The notes below the pieces were generated by a model. It was not told the DNA's origin, made no database searches, and saw only the letters and a list, made by a program, of their open reading frames with translations. A DNA stretch of 5,425 nt from Streptomyces sp. NRRL F-5630 (GTDB taxonomy: Bacteria > Actinomycetota > Actinomycetes > Streptomycetales > Streptomycetaceae), in assembly GCF_000719475.1 (NCBI RefSeq), contig NZ_JOGO01000139.1, positions 1-5,425 of the forward strand, written 5' to 3'. Below are positions 1 to 5,287 of the stretch, piece by piece. Within the stretch, counting starts at the first letter, position 1; every line of letters starts with the position of its first letter. Both the position numbers and the translations under genes were made by a program.

Positions 1-2
1 CG

Positions 3-899
3 TCCTTACCGTCCGGGGACCCGTCCCCGCCGCACCCCCTTCCGCCCACCCCCGCCGCCATCGCCGCGGCCCTCCGCGAGCGCATCGCGCGCGGGGTGCT
101 CAAGGCGGGCGACCGCATCCCCACCCAGGCGGAGCTCTCGCAGGAGTTCGGCGTCGAGCGCGGCCGGGTGCGCCAGGCGCTCCAGGCGCTGCGCGCCGAG
201 GGCCTGCTCAGCCACTCGACGAAGGGTGTCCCGCCGCGCGTCGCCCAGCCGGGCCAGGACGGCGAGCGCCCGGGTGGCACCCCCGAGCCGCGCCCCACGC
301 TCGTCGCGCTCGGCCCCCGCCTCGTCCGGGCCTTCGCCGCGACCGAGGTACGGATCGACGCCCTCTGCCTCACCGCCGAATCCCTCATCCCCGCCGTGAG
401 CGAGGCCGTCATCGGGGTGCACAGCGGGAGCCTGCGGCCCGAGTCCGTCGACGTGCGCATCCTCCTGCCCAGCCGCAGCATCGACCTCGCCTTCCCCGTC
501 GCGGCCTCGGGCGAGCCGGTCGAGGCCGCGGCCGTGCACCGCCGCTGGCTGGAGATGCGCGACTCGCAGGTACGGGTCCTGAGCCGGACGCTCACCGGGC
601 TGCGGCAGTCCCACGGCACGAAGGTCTCCGTCGCCTTCCGCACGGTCCCCTTCACCCCGCCCGTGAAGCTGTACGTCCTCAACGGGAGCGAGGCCCTCTT
701 CGCCTACTACCTCGTGCGACGGACAGACGAGAACGGCGAGGACGTCCCCGAGATGATCGACACCTGGGGACCGCGCGCCCAGCTCTTCCCGTACGACGTC
801 ACGCACGGTCCGCGCGACGAGGTGTTCGTCGCGCAGTCCGCCCGCTGGTTCGAGGGCCTCTGGCAGACCATCAGCGAGGAGCTGAAACTCGACGGGTGA
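3..899 (+). CDS. GntR-family winged-helix regulator, 5' end outside the window
   Basis: Probable cytoplasmic DNA-binding transcription regulator. The frame is open to the left edge; the first in-window start is GTG at 96, but that would cut off the first helix of the DNA-binding domain (the stretch AAIAAALRERIARG is encoded at 54-95), and no ATG, GTG, TTG or CTG occurs in frame between 9 and 95. The true start is therefore upstream. The domain reads GDRIPTQAELSQEFGV followed by VRQALQALRAEGLL, the classic GntR winged-helix pattern. The remaining roughly 200 residues match neither the FCD nor the UTRA effector domain as I know them; they include VDVRILLPSRSIDLAFPV and FTPPVKLYVLNGSEALFAYY, a type I recall from Streptomyces regulators but cannot verify. 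A proline-rich segment precedes the domain. A TTA codon lies at 6-8. The stop overlaps the start of the HAD gene. Family call is firm; ligand and targets are unknown. Confidence 0.9.
   Translation, partial: SLPSGDPSPPHPLPPTPAAIAAALRERIARGVLKAGDRIPTQAELSQEFGVERGRVRQALQALRAEGLLSHSTKGVPPRVAQPGQDGERPGGTPEPRPTLVALGPRLVRAFAATEVRIDALCLTAESLIPAVSEAVIGVHSGSLRPESVDVRILLPSRSIDLAFPVAASGEPVEAAAVHRRWLEMRDSQVRVLSRTLTGLRQSHGTKVSVAFRTVPFTPPVKLYVLNGSEALFAYYLVRRTDENGEDVPEMIDTWGPRAQLFPYDVTHGPRDEVFVAQSARWFEGLWQTISEELKLDG
6..8 (+). promoter_or_regulatory. In-frame TTA (leucine) codon, possible bldA control point
   Basis: TTA lies in the reading frame of the GntR-type regulator, upstream of its DNA-binding domain. 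In Streptomyces the only tRNA reading UUA efficiently is the bldA product, which becomes abundant late in development. Because no usable start codon lies between this triplet and the first helix of the domain, the codon is probably translated. This is the only TTA seen in the main genes of the window. It would make regulator production, and through coupling the HAD phosphatase, dependent on bldA. The real start is not visible, so this remains an inference. Confidence 0.6.
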
Positions 900-1702
900 C
901 GACAACCAGGACGCACACGGAACCGGAACACACCTGCTTCGCACGGGAGTCGGGCCCTCGGCCTGGCCCCGGACCAGGGACGGAACCGGAGTTCGGGCCG
1001 ACCGGACCCGTCCTTCGTGACGAAGGCCCCGCCGAGCCCCTCGGCGAACTGCTCGACCGCACCCGCTGGGTGCTCTTCGACTTCGACGGACCTGTGTGCC
1101 GCCTCTTCGCCGGGCACCCGGCGCGCGGCATCGCCCGCCGTCTGGCGAGCTGGCTCGACGCCCGCCCCGGCGGCCGGGCGCTCGCGGCGGGCGCCGCGCT
1201 CAGCAAGAACCCGCAGGCCCTCCTACGGGCGGTGGATACGCGGGACACGGAGGGCGGGACCGTCCGTGACCTCGAATCCCTGCTGACACAGGAGGAGTTG
1301 AAGGCGGTCGAGAGCGCCCGCCCGACCCCGCACCTCACCGAACTCCTCCACACCTGGTACGAGGCGGGCCGCCGCTTCGCCGTGACGACCAACAACTCCC
1401 CGCTCGCCGCCCGCCGCTACCTCGAACTCCAGCACCTGGACGGCTACTTCGCCGACCATTACCACGGCAGGGGCCTCCCGCTCCGCCTCAAGCCCGACCC
1501 GTACTGCCTGACCGAGGCGGTGAAGTCCCTCGACGCCGACCCCCGGGCGACGCTGATGATCGGCGACGAGCCGGGCGACGCGGAGGCCGCCCGCGCGGCC
1601 GGGATTCCCTTCCTCGGCTACGCCGAACGCCCAGCGCGCCGCGCAGCGTTGTGCGCGGCGGGGGCGAGGCACGTAGTGGCGTCGTACGCGGAGGTGCTGT
1701 AG
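896..1702 (+). CDS. HAD-superfamily hydrolase (phosphatase-like)
   Basis: Predicted 268-residue cytoplasmic phosphatase of the haloacid dehalogenase superfamily. All four motifs are visible: motif I LFDFDGPVC with nucleophile D62 and acid/base D64; motif II VTTNNS with T165; motif III K199 in LKPDP; motif IV IGDEPGDAEAARAAGIP with D224 and D228. About 100 residues between motifs I and II form a helical cap of the C1 kind, as in phosphoglycolate phosphatase relatives, so a small phosphorylated metabolite is the likely substrate; it cannot be named. The GTG start overlaps the stop of the regulator as GTGA, and GAGGAG at 876-881 could serve as a somewhat distant ribosome site, implying translational coupling. 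The first 56 residues are Pro/Gly-rich, have weaker G/C at third codon positions, and are not part of the fold. Start at GTG 1070 (one residue before LFDFDG) is possible but lacks a ribosome site. Confidence 0.9.
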   Translation: MTTTRTHTEPEHTCFARESGPRPGPGPGTEPEFGPTGPVLRDEGPAEPLGELLDRTRWVLFDFDGPVCRLFAGHPARGIARRLASWLDARPGGRALAAGAALSKNPQALLRAVDTRDTEGGTVRDLESLLTQEELKAVESARPTPHLTELLHTWYEAGRRFAVTTNNSPLAARRYLELQHLDGYFADHYHGRGLPLRLKPDPYCLTEAVKSLDADPRATLMIGDEPGDAEAARAAGIPFLGYAERPARRAALCAAGARHVVASYAEVL

Positions 1703-1725
1703 GCGGGGGGCGGGGCGTGGCCGGG

Positions 1726-1789
1726 GGTGGCGGTGGTGCGCGTCCGGGGTGGCGGTCGCCCGGTGAGCCGAACGCGCACCGCCGCCACC
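1726..1789 (+). terminator. Long hairpin terminator after the HAD gene
   Basis: An 18-base arm at 1726-1743 pairs with 1772-1789, 17 Watson-Crick pairs plus one G-U (1734 with 1781); adding 1724-1725 with 1790-1791 makes 20. The loop is 28 bases (1744-1771). It starts 23 bases after the HAD stop. No T run follows, which is common for actinobacterial terminators. It separates the regulator-phosphatase unit from the phosphotransferase gene. The symmetry means it could work in both directions. Confidence 0.75.
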
Positions 1790-1981
1790 TCGCCTCCCTC
1801 GGCGCTGCCCCGCCCGCGCCGGCATCCGCGTTCCCGCGCCCCAGCCGGAGTGCCACCGTCCCCTAGGCACCCGCGTCCCCGGCATCCCCCTCCGTGCCGC
1901 CGTCGCTCCTGTCCCGCCGCCCCGCCTCCGCACCCGCGTCACCTCCGTCACTGCCTGTGGTCACTGTGCGGCCTTCCGTGC

Positions 1982-2030
1982 GGGAGCCGACGCTCCCCGA
2001 GGGGCGCCCCCGGGAGGCCCTGGCGCCCCT
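1982..2030. repeat. Two adjacent inverted repeats
   Basis: GGGAGC (1982-1987) pairs with GCTCCC (1992-1997) across a CGAC tetraloop. Immediately after it, AGGGGCGCC (2000-2008) pairs perfectly with GGCGCCCCT (2022-2030) across 13 bases. There is no T tract. A double-hairpin terminator (either strand) or a structured leader element are the main options; high G+C makes chance hairpins common, so confidence in function is modest. Confidence 0.45.
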
Positions 2031-2221
2031 GAACCACCCCCGCCCGGCAGGCGGCTCACCTCCGTCCCGCCACCCCCTCCTCTCGCCCGTCACCTCGCCC
2101 CTGACCTGGCGCGATGGGTGGCGCGGGCTGGCGCGCGGGGGTGGCGGACGGGTGGCGAAGGGGAGGAGGTGGTGCGGAGACTCGTACTGCCGTCCGCTGA
2201 ATCGTTTTTTCATGGCCCCGC

Positions 2222-2266
2222 GAGCGGAGGCACCCGTTCCGCTCCGTTACGGTGAGCGAGCGGAGC
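2222..2266 (+). repeat. Competing hairpins sharing one arm
   Basis: The arm TCCGCTC (2238-2244) can pair with GAGCGGA upstream (2222-2228, 9-base loop) or with GAGCGGA downstream (2258-2264, 13-base loop; extendable to 2236-2244 with 2258-2266 using one G-U pair). The two pairings exclude one another. The GAGCGGAG direct repeat (2222-2229 and 2258-2265) creates the choice. Position just upstream of the phosphotransferase start suggests a possible leader switch, but no function is shown. Confidence 0.4.
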
Positions 2267-2281
2267 CCCGGTGGGCGGGGC
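2265..2281 (+). repeat. Small perfect hairpin upstream of phosphotransferase start
   Basis: GCCCCG (2265-2270) pairs with CGGGGC (2276-2281) across GTGGG. It ends seven bases before the GGGAG proposed as the ribosome site, and it shares its first two bases with the extended downstream arm of the preceding competing hairpins, so the structures would influence each other in RNA. Confidence 0.4.
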
Positions 2282-2287
2282 CGGTTC

Positions 2288-2292
2288 GGGAG
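2288..2292 (+). promoter_or_regulatory. Ribosome binding site deciding the phosphotransferase start
   Basis: GGGAG sits six bases before GTG at 2299. The earlier in-frame ATG at 2212 has no purine-rich site at a usable distance, and third-position G+C rises to about 89% only after 2299. This favours GTG 2299 over ATG 2212. GTG 2308 would be 15 bases away. Confidence 0.45.
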
Positions 2293-2298
2293 TGGCAC

Positions 2299-3627
2299 GT
2301 GCGCACCGTGAGGTCCGGTTGGCAGGGCAAGGAGCCGGGTGGCGGCGAAGGCGGTGGGCGGGAGGCCGCGCACAGCGGCACGCGCGGCGCCGCGCACGGG
2401 AGTTACGAGCCGCACGGCCCCCGCGCCGCGCACCACGCACCCGCTCCCCGTCTGCACGCCATCGCCTGCGGCGTCGCCCACGCCGCCGGGGCCCAGGCGG
2501 CGGGCGCCCAGGCCGCCGCGCCGGGGCGCCACCGCCCCGTACCGCCGTCCTCCGCAAGCCGGTTCGGCTGGACGCCGGACGAACGCGTGCCGCTGGCGCC
2601 GGAGTTCCCGCCCGCCGCCGTCACCGAGGCGCTCGCGGCGGCCCGTACCGCCGACCCGACGCGCGTCCGCGTGCTGAGCGGCACCGCGCACCGCAACGCC
2701 GTCGTCTGGCTTCCCGCCTGGCAACGCGCCGTCGTCGTACGGCGGTTCGCCCCCGCAGTCGCCGTCCGCAGGGAGCGCGGTTTCTACAGCGAGCACAGCG
2801 TCCTGGAGGCGATCCACGCCGCCTACGAGGACGGAGCGCCCGGCGCCCCGCGCGTGCCCCGGGTCCTCGCCCTCGGCCGCGACGCGGACGGCTCCTTCTC
2901 GCTCCACACGTACGAGGGCCCACTGCCCGCCCCGTCCCGCGTCACGCCCGACCGGCTCACCCCCCGCCACCCGGTCAACGGCCTGCGTGTCCGCGAGGCC
3001 GACGCCCTCGTCGACCAGCTCGCCGCCCTGACTCGCGTGGACTGCGCCGACCTCGAACCGGCCGCCGGGCGCCCGGAGTTCTTCGCCTGGCTGCGTGCCG
3101 AACTCGTCCGCCTCGTCGCCTCGCTCCCTGCCCCGGTCCTCGCCCGCGCGAACGCGAGCGGCCTGCCGGGCCCGGCCGCGCTCGAAGCACTGCTCGCCCC
3201 GCTCACCGTCACCCCACGCACCCCCGGCCTCCTCCACGGCGACCTCAACCCGTGGAACCTCGTCCGCCTCCCGGGTGACGACCTGGCCCTGATCGACTGG
3301 GAGTTGGCCCTGGCGGGCGACCCTCTCTACGAGCTGGTCCGCCACCTCCACCTCGCCCCCGCCCGCCCCTCCCTGCGCGCCCGGATGCTCGGACGCTGGA
3401 GCCGGGCGCTCCCCCCGGACCGCACGGCCGGCTGGGAGCGCGACGCCCCCGTCTACGCCCACCTCGAACGCCTCCGCAGCGCCTATCTCGACCTCGACCG
3501 CATCGTCACCGGCACGGCCCTCGACGCCCCCAACGTCGCCCGCGCGGTCCGCCGTCACGGCCGCACCCTGGCGGCGGCGCGCGCCTCCCTCGCGGCGCTC
3601 GGAGCAGCGGGCGGCGCGACCCTCTGA
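2299..3627 (+). CDS. Aminoglycoside/choline-kinase-like phosphotransferase (APH family)
   Basis: Predicted cytoplasmic ATP-dependent small-molecule kinase, 442 residues from GTG 2299. The Brenner motif HGDLNPWNLV (H313, catalytic D315, N320) and the metal-binding IDWELALAGDPLYEL (D333) are intact, as is the usual spacing of about 18 residues between the two aspartates. Before them, VLSGTAHRN (about 123-131) resembles the nucleotide loop and AVVVRRF a strand where the family often has a basic residue. The kinase domain appears to start near FGWTPDERVPL (about residue 89); the first 88 residues are Gly/Ala/His-rich low complexity with a tandem AGAQA pair (2485-2514), so the start is uncertain (ATG 2212 and GTG 2587 are alternatives). 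The substrate is unknown; antibiotic resistance should not be assumed, as most chromosomal members are metabolic or unassigned. It lies beyond a terminator from the HAD gene, so it is probably transcribed separately, yet kinase next to phosphatase suggests related chemistry. Confidence 0.88.
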   Translation: MRTVRSGWQGKEPGGGEGGGREAAHSGTRGAAHGSYEPHGPRAAHHAPAPRLHAIACGVAHAAGAQAAGAQAAAPGRHRPVPPSSASRFGWTPDERVPLAPEFPPAAVTEALAAARTADPTRVRVLSGTAHRNAVVWLPAWQRAVVVRRFAPAVAVRRERGFYSEHSVLEAIHAAYEDGAPGAPRVPRVLALGRDADGSFSLHTYEGPLPAPSRVTPDRLTPRHPVNGLRVREADALVDQLAALTRVDCADLEPAAGRPEFFAWLRAELVRLVASLPAPVLARANASGLPGPAALEALLAPLTVTPRTPGLLHGDLNPWNLVRLPGDDLALIDWELALAGDPLYELVRHLHLAPARPSLRARMLGRWSRALPPDRTAGWERDAPVYAHLERLRSAYLDLDRIVTGTALDAPNVARAVRRHGRTLAAARASLAALGAAGGATL

Positions 3628-3632
3628 GTGCC

Positions 3633-3646
3633 GAGCCCGCAGGCTC
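3633..3646. terminator. Short hairpin between convergent genes
   Basis: GAGCC (3633-3637) pairs with GGCTC (3642-3646) across CGCA in the 36-base gap between the phosphotransferase stop (3627) and the stop of the minus-strand gene (3664). Five G/C-rich pairs without a T tract; its place between convergent stops makes a weak bidirectional terminator the natural reading. Confidence 0.4.
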
Positions 3647-3663
3647 CGCGCGCCCCCGCCGCG

Positions 3664-4356
3664 TCAGAACGTGCAGCGCACCTCGTTGAGCGCCCTCACG
3701 ACGTCGGGTGCGAGACCGCCCAGCCGGTCCCGCACGTCACGGAGCAGCCACGCCGCGACCTCTCGGCGCGGGTCGTGTCGTGGCCCGTCCCACCAGCCAT
3801 CGCCAAGGTCACTCAGGGAGTACGGGAGGTGGTCGATGTACTGTGCGAGGAGAGCGTCCGCGCAGGGGGTCCGGGTCGCCGCCCAGATGCCTAGCCAGGG
3901 CCGTACCGTCCCGCTCGCGACCGTGAGCACGCTGAGCACCTCTTCCGTGCAGGCGTCCCCGGCCTCGCCGTGGAGCACCGCCCGCCACCACGCCACCCCC
4001 ACCGCCCAGAGCGCGTCCGTCAGCCCCGGGGCCCACTCCAGGCACCCCGCCTGCCGCAAACGGCACGCCACGACATCGGCCGGCACGCCGTGCTCGCCGC
4101 CCAGGACGGCGCGCCGGACGAAAAGCGGCGTCAGGCGTCGGTACAGGCGCGGAAAGTCGCTCCAGTGGTCGGAGACCTCCATGGCGGCGCCCAGGATCGT
4201 CTCCTCGGAGATCGCGGCGAGCGGCCCCGACAACTCGGCGAAGTGCTCGTCGGCCCAGCAGTACGTGCAGCCGGTGACGGGGAAGGCGGGCTCCGCCGCG
4301 AAGGCGGAGTCGAGGGCGTCGAGCGCGCTCAGGAGCGCGTGCCGGTACGAGGACAT
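3664..4356 (-). CDS. Uncharacterised Cys/Trp-rich protein
   Basis: A 230-residue protein I cannot assign to a named family, although similar Streptomyces hypotheticals with a CTYCxAxE-like segment seem familiar. It has no signal peptide or membrane segment, so it is likely cytoplasmic. Near the N terminus GCTYCWADEHFAELSGP carries C30-x2-C33 with H38 close by; seven cysteines and about eleven tryptophans (for example AWW, GWW, PWLGIW) are unusual for its size. DHWSDFPRLYRRLTP follows, and the middle and C-terminal parts look helical, which would fit a helical-repeat fold. The CxxC pair could bind a metal or be redox-active, but this is inference. ATG at 4356 is preceded by AGGCAGG with a five-base gap, an acceptable though not strong ribosome site. 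The gene is divergent from the TetR regulator across 184 bases containing an operator-like palindrome, so the regulator may control it. Confidence 0.85.
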   Translation of the reverse strand: MSSYRHALLSALDALDSAFAAEPAFPVTGCTYCWADEHFAELSGPLAAISEETILGAAMEVSDHWSDFPRLYRRLTPLFVRRAVLGGEHGVPADVVACRLRQAGCLEWAPGLTDALWAVGVAWWRAVLHGEAGDACTEEVLSVLTVASGTVRPWLGIWAATRTPCADALLAQYIDHLPYSLSDLGDGWWDGPRHDPRREVAAWLLRDVRDRLGGLAPDVVRALNEVRCTF

Positions 4357-4401
4357 GGCGGCCTGCCTGCGGACTCCGGCCGGTGGCCCGGCGGAGAGGG
4401 G

Positions 4402-4407
4402 AGACTA
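4402..4407 (-). promoter_or_regulatory. Candidate -10 box for the uncharacterised minus-strand gene
   Basis: Read on the minus strand this is TAGTCT, a good fit to the actinobacterial TAnnnT -10 box. It would start RNA near 4395, leaving a leader of roughly 40 bases. No convincing -35 (TTGAC-like) element lies 17-18 bases upstream, so the assignment rests on the -10 alone. Confidence 0.35.
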
Positions 4408-4474
4408 CCAGCCCGGGTGCGCCGGGGCCGCGCTTTGCGTGGGCCGCCGCCCTCGGCCCGGTTCGCCCGCCCCC

Positions 4475-4507
4475 CTGTCGTATGACAGTCGTTCCGTGAC
4501 GTACGAC
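4475..4507. promoter_or_regulatory. Operator-like palindrome and repeated half-sites upstream of the TetR gene
   Basis: CTGTC-GTAT-GACAG (4475-4488) is a 14-bp palindrome with perfect 5-bp arms. CGTATGAC (4479-4486) recurs as CGTACGAC (4500-4507), exactly 21 bp apart, two helical turns. GTCGTA (4477-4482) also faces TACGAC (4502-4507). Such spacing suits TetR-family dimers binding one DNA face. The cluster lies 34-66 bases upstream of the TetR start and between the divergent genes, so autoregulation or dual control is plausible but not demonstrated. Confidence 0.5.
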
Positions 4508-4528
4508 GACGCCCGCCCCCCGCTTGCC

Positions 4529-4534
4529 TAGGAT
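4529..4534 (+). promoter_or_regulatory. -10 box giving a probable leaderless TetR transcript
   Basis: TAGGAT ends six bases before GTG at 4541. Transcription normally begins six to seven bases after a -10 box, which places the RNA start on the start codon itself. There is no purine-rich ribosome site ahead of the GTG. Leaderless messages are frequent in actinobacteria, often for regulators. The -35 region is not recognisable. Confidence 0.5.
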
Positions 4535-4540
4535 GGCCGG

Positions 4541-5239
4541 GTGCGAGCGAGGAGCGGGGCGGGTCAGGGCGCGGGCAACGGCGGTGCGGAGAGCGCGGAC
4601 CAGGCGCCCGGTCTGCGGGAGCGCAAGCGCCTCCAGACCTACCGGCACGTGTCCGAGACGGCCATCGCCCTCTTCCTCGCACGGGGCTTCGACGCCGTGC
4701 CCGTCGCCGAGATCGCCGCCGCGGCGGGCGTCTCGAAGCCGACGCTCTTCCGGTACTTCCCCACCAAGGAGGACCTCGTCCTCCACCGTTTCGCCGATCA
4801 CGAGGACGAGCCCGCCCGCGTCGTGACCGAGGCCCGCGCCGACCGCCGCCCCCCGATCGCCGCCCTGGCGGCCCACTTCCGCACGGGCCTCGACCGCCGC
4901 GACCCCGTCACCGGCCTCAACGACTTCCCCGCCGTCCTCGCCTACCACCGCCTCCTCTACGGCACCCCGTCCCTCCTCGCCCGTCTCCACGCCTACACCC
5001 ACCGCTCCGAGACCGCCCTGGCCCGCGCCCTCGCCGGGGCTCCCGCCCCAGACGCGGACCTCCCGCCGCTCGCGCACCGCCTCGCCGCCGCCCAGATCCT
5101 CGCCGTCCAGCGCGTCCTCGCCATGGAGAACTGGCGCCGCATCGCGAGCGGAGCCACAGCGGACGCCCTCCACCCGACGGCCGCCCGCGAGGCGGAAGAA
5201 GGCTTCAGGGGACTGGCGGCGGCGCTGGGGGAGCGCTGA
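4541..5239 (+). CDS. TetR/AcrR-family transcriptional regulator
   Basis: A 232-residue cytoplasmic repressor-type protein. The N-terminal TetR domain spans about residues 27-80: RKRLQTYRHVSETAIALFLARGFD forms helix 1 and its turn, and VAEIAAAAGVSKPTLFRYFPTKEDL is the helix-turn-helix with the family hallmark TLFRYFPTKEDL. The C-terminal part is all-helical and ligand-binding by family analogy, with AMENWRRIASG near the end; no ligand can be read from it. A 26-residue Gly/Ala-rich tail precedes the domain. GTG 4541 is chosen because a TAGGAT -10 box lies just ahead, giving a leaderless message; no better in-frame start precedes the domain. It is followed after 62 bases by a co-oriented gene whose promoter carries paired direct repeats, the usual layout of a repressor and its efflux target, and it diverges from the Cys/Trp-rich gene. 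Family is firm, targets are inferred. Confidence 0.93.
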   Translation: MRARSGAGQGAGNGGAESADQAPGLRERKRLQTYRHVSETAIALFLARGFDAVPVAEIAAAAGVSKPTLFRYFPTKEDLVLHRFADHEDEPARVVTEARADRRPPIAALAAHFRTGLDRRDPVTGLNDFPAVLAYHRLLYGTPSLLARLHAYTHRSETALARALAGAPAPDADLPPLAHRLAAAQILAVQRVLAMENWRRIASGATADALHPTAAREAEEGFRGLAAALGER

Positions 5240-5254
5240 GCGGGACGGCACCTT

Positions 5255-5282
5255 TTTAACCGAGTAACAAATTTAACCGAGT
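5255..5282 (+). promoter_or_regulatory. Two 11-bp direct repeats, probable operator
   Basis: TTTAACCGAGT occurs identically at 5255-5265 and 5272-5282, a 17-bp period, inside a markedly AT-rich stretch in otherwise G+C-rich DNA. The second copy continues into AAC-CGA-GTT, a small palindrome (5275-5283). The repeats cover where the -35 region of the next gene would be, so a bound protein would block transcription. The adjacent TetR regulator is the obvious candidate, although this repeat is absent upstream of the regulator's own gene. Confidence 0.55.
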
Positions 5283-5287
5283 TGCCC

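Larger units (their letters stand above)
1790..2298. other. Non-coding structured region before the phosphotransferase gene
   Basis: About 500 bases without a convincing gene. The phosphotransferase frame stays open through here back to an ATG-less start near 1894, but the encoded sequence is low-complexity Pro/Arg/Ser, and third-position G+C drops (7 of 29 codons from 2212 to 2298 end in A or T). From 1791 to 1920 the plus strand is about 55% C and 26% G; from 2111 to 2180 it is about 63% G and 16% C. Inverted repeats occur at 1982-2030, 2222-2266 and 2265-2281, and a T6 run at 2205-2210. No clear promoter, tRNA or transposon end was recognised. It may be a long 5' leader, decayed sequence or both. 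Confidence 0.6.

Noticed and set aside
6..944. Long minus-strand frame opposite the GntR-type regulator
   Set aside because: It mirrors a clearly coding plus-strand gene; its product is low-complexity Gly/Ala/Arg/Glu without a motif. Long antisense frames are expected at this G+C content.
2111..2170. G-quadruplex on the plus strand
   Set aside because: Runs of three or more G occur, but the connecting loops are about 6-9 bases, longer than usual for a stable quadruplex.
2174..2210. Intrinsic terminator made of GCGGA/TCCGC and the T6 run at 2205-2210
   Set aside because: The stem is only five pairs with a 14-base loop and is separated from the T run by seven bases, so it does not form a canonical terminator.
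1894..2298. Extending the phosphotransferase upstream to 1894
   Set aside because: The added 135 residues are Pro/Arg/Ser-rich with no domain, third-position G+C falls, and the segment contains hairpins and a T6 run typical of non-coding DNA.
2281..2301. tRNA-like GGTTCG segment
   Set aside because: No matching T-arm partner, anticodon arm or acceptor stem could be found around it.
2056..3558. 500-codon minus-strand frame opposite the phosphotransferase
   Set aside because: The plus strand has intact kinase motifs and strong third-position G+C; the antisense product has no recognisable domain.
3809..5251. 480-codon minus-strand frame across the TetR gene and part of the Cys/Trp-rich gene
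   Set aside because: It crosses two real genes and the intergenic control region; its sequence is Gly/Arg/Ala-rich shadow translation.
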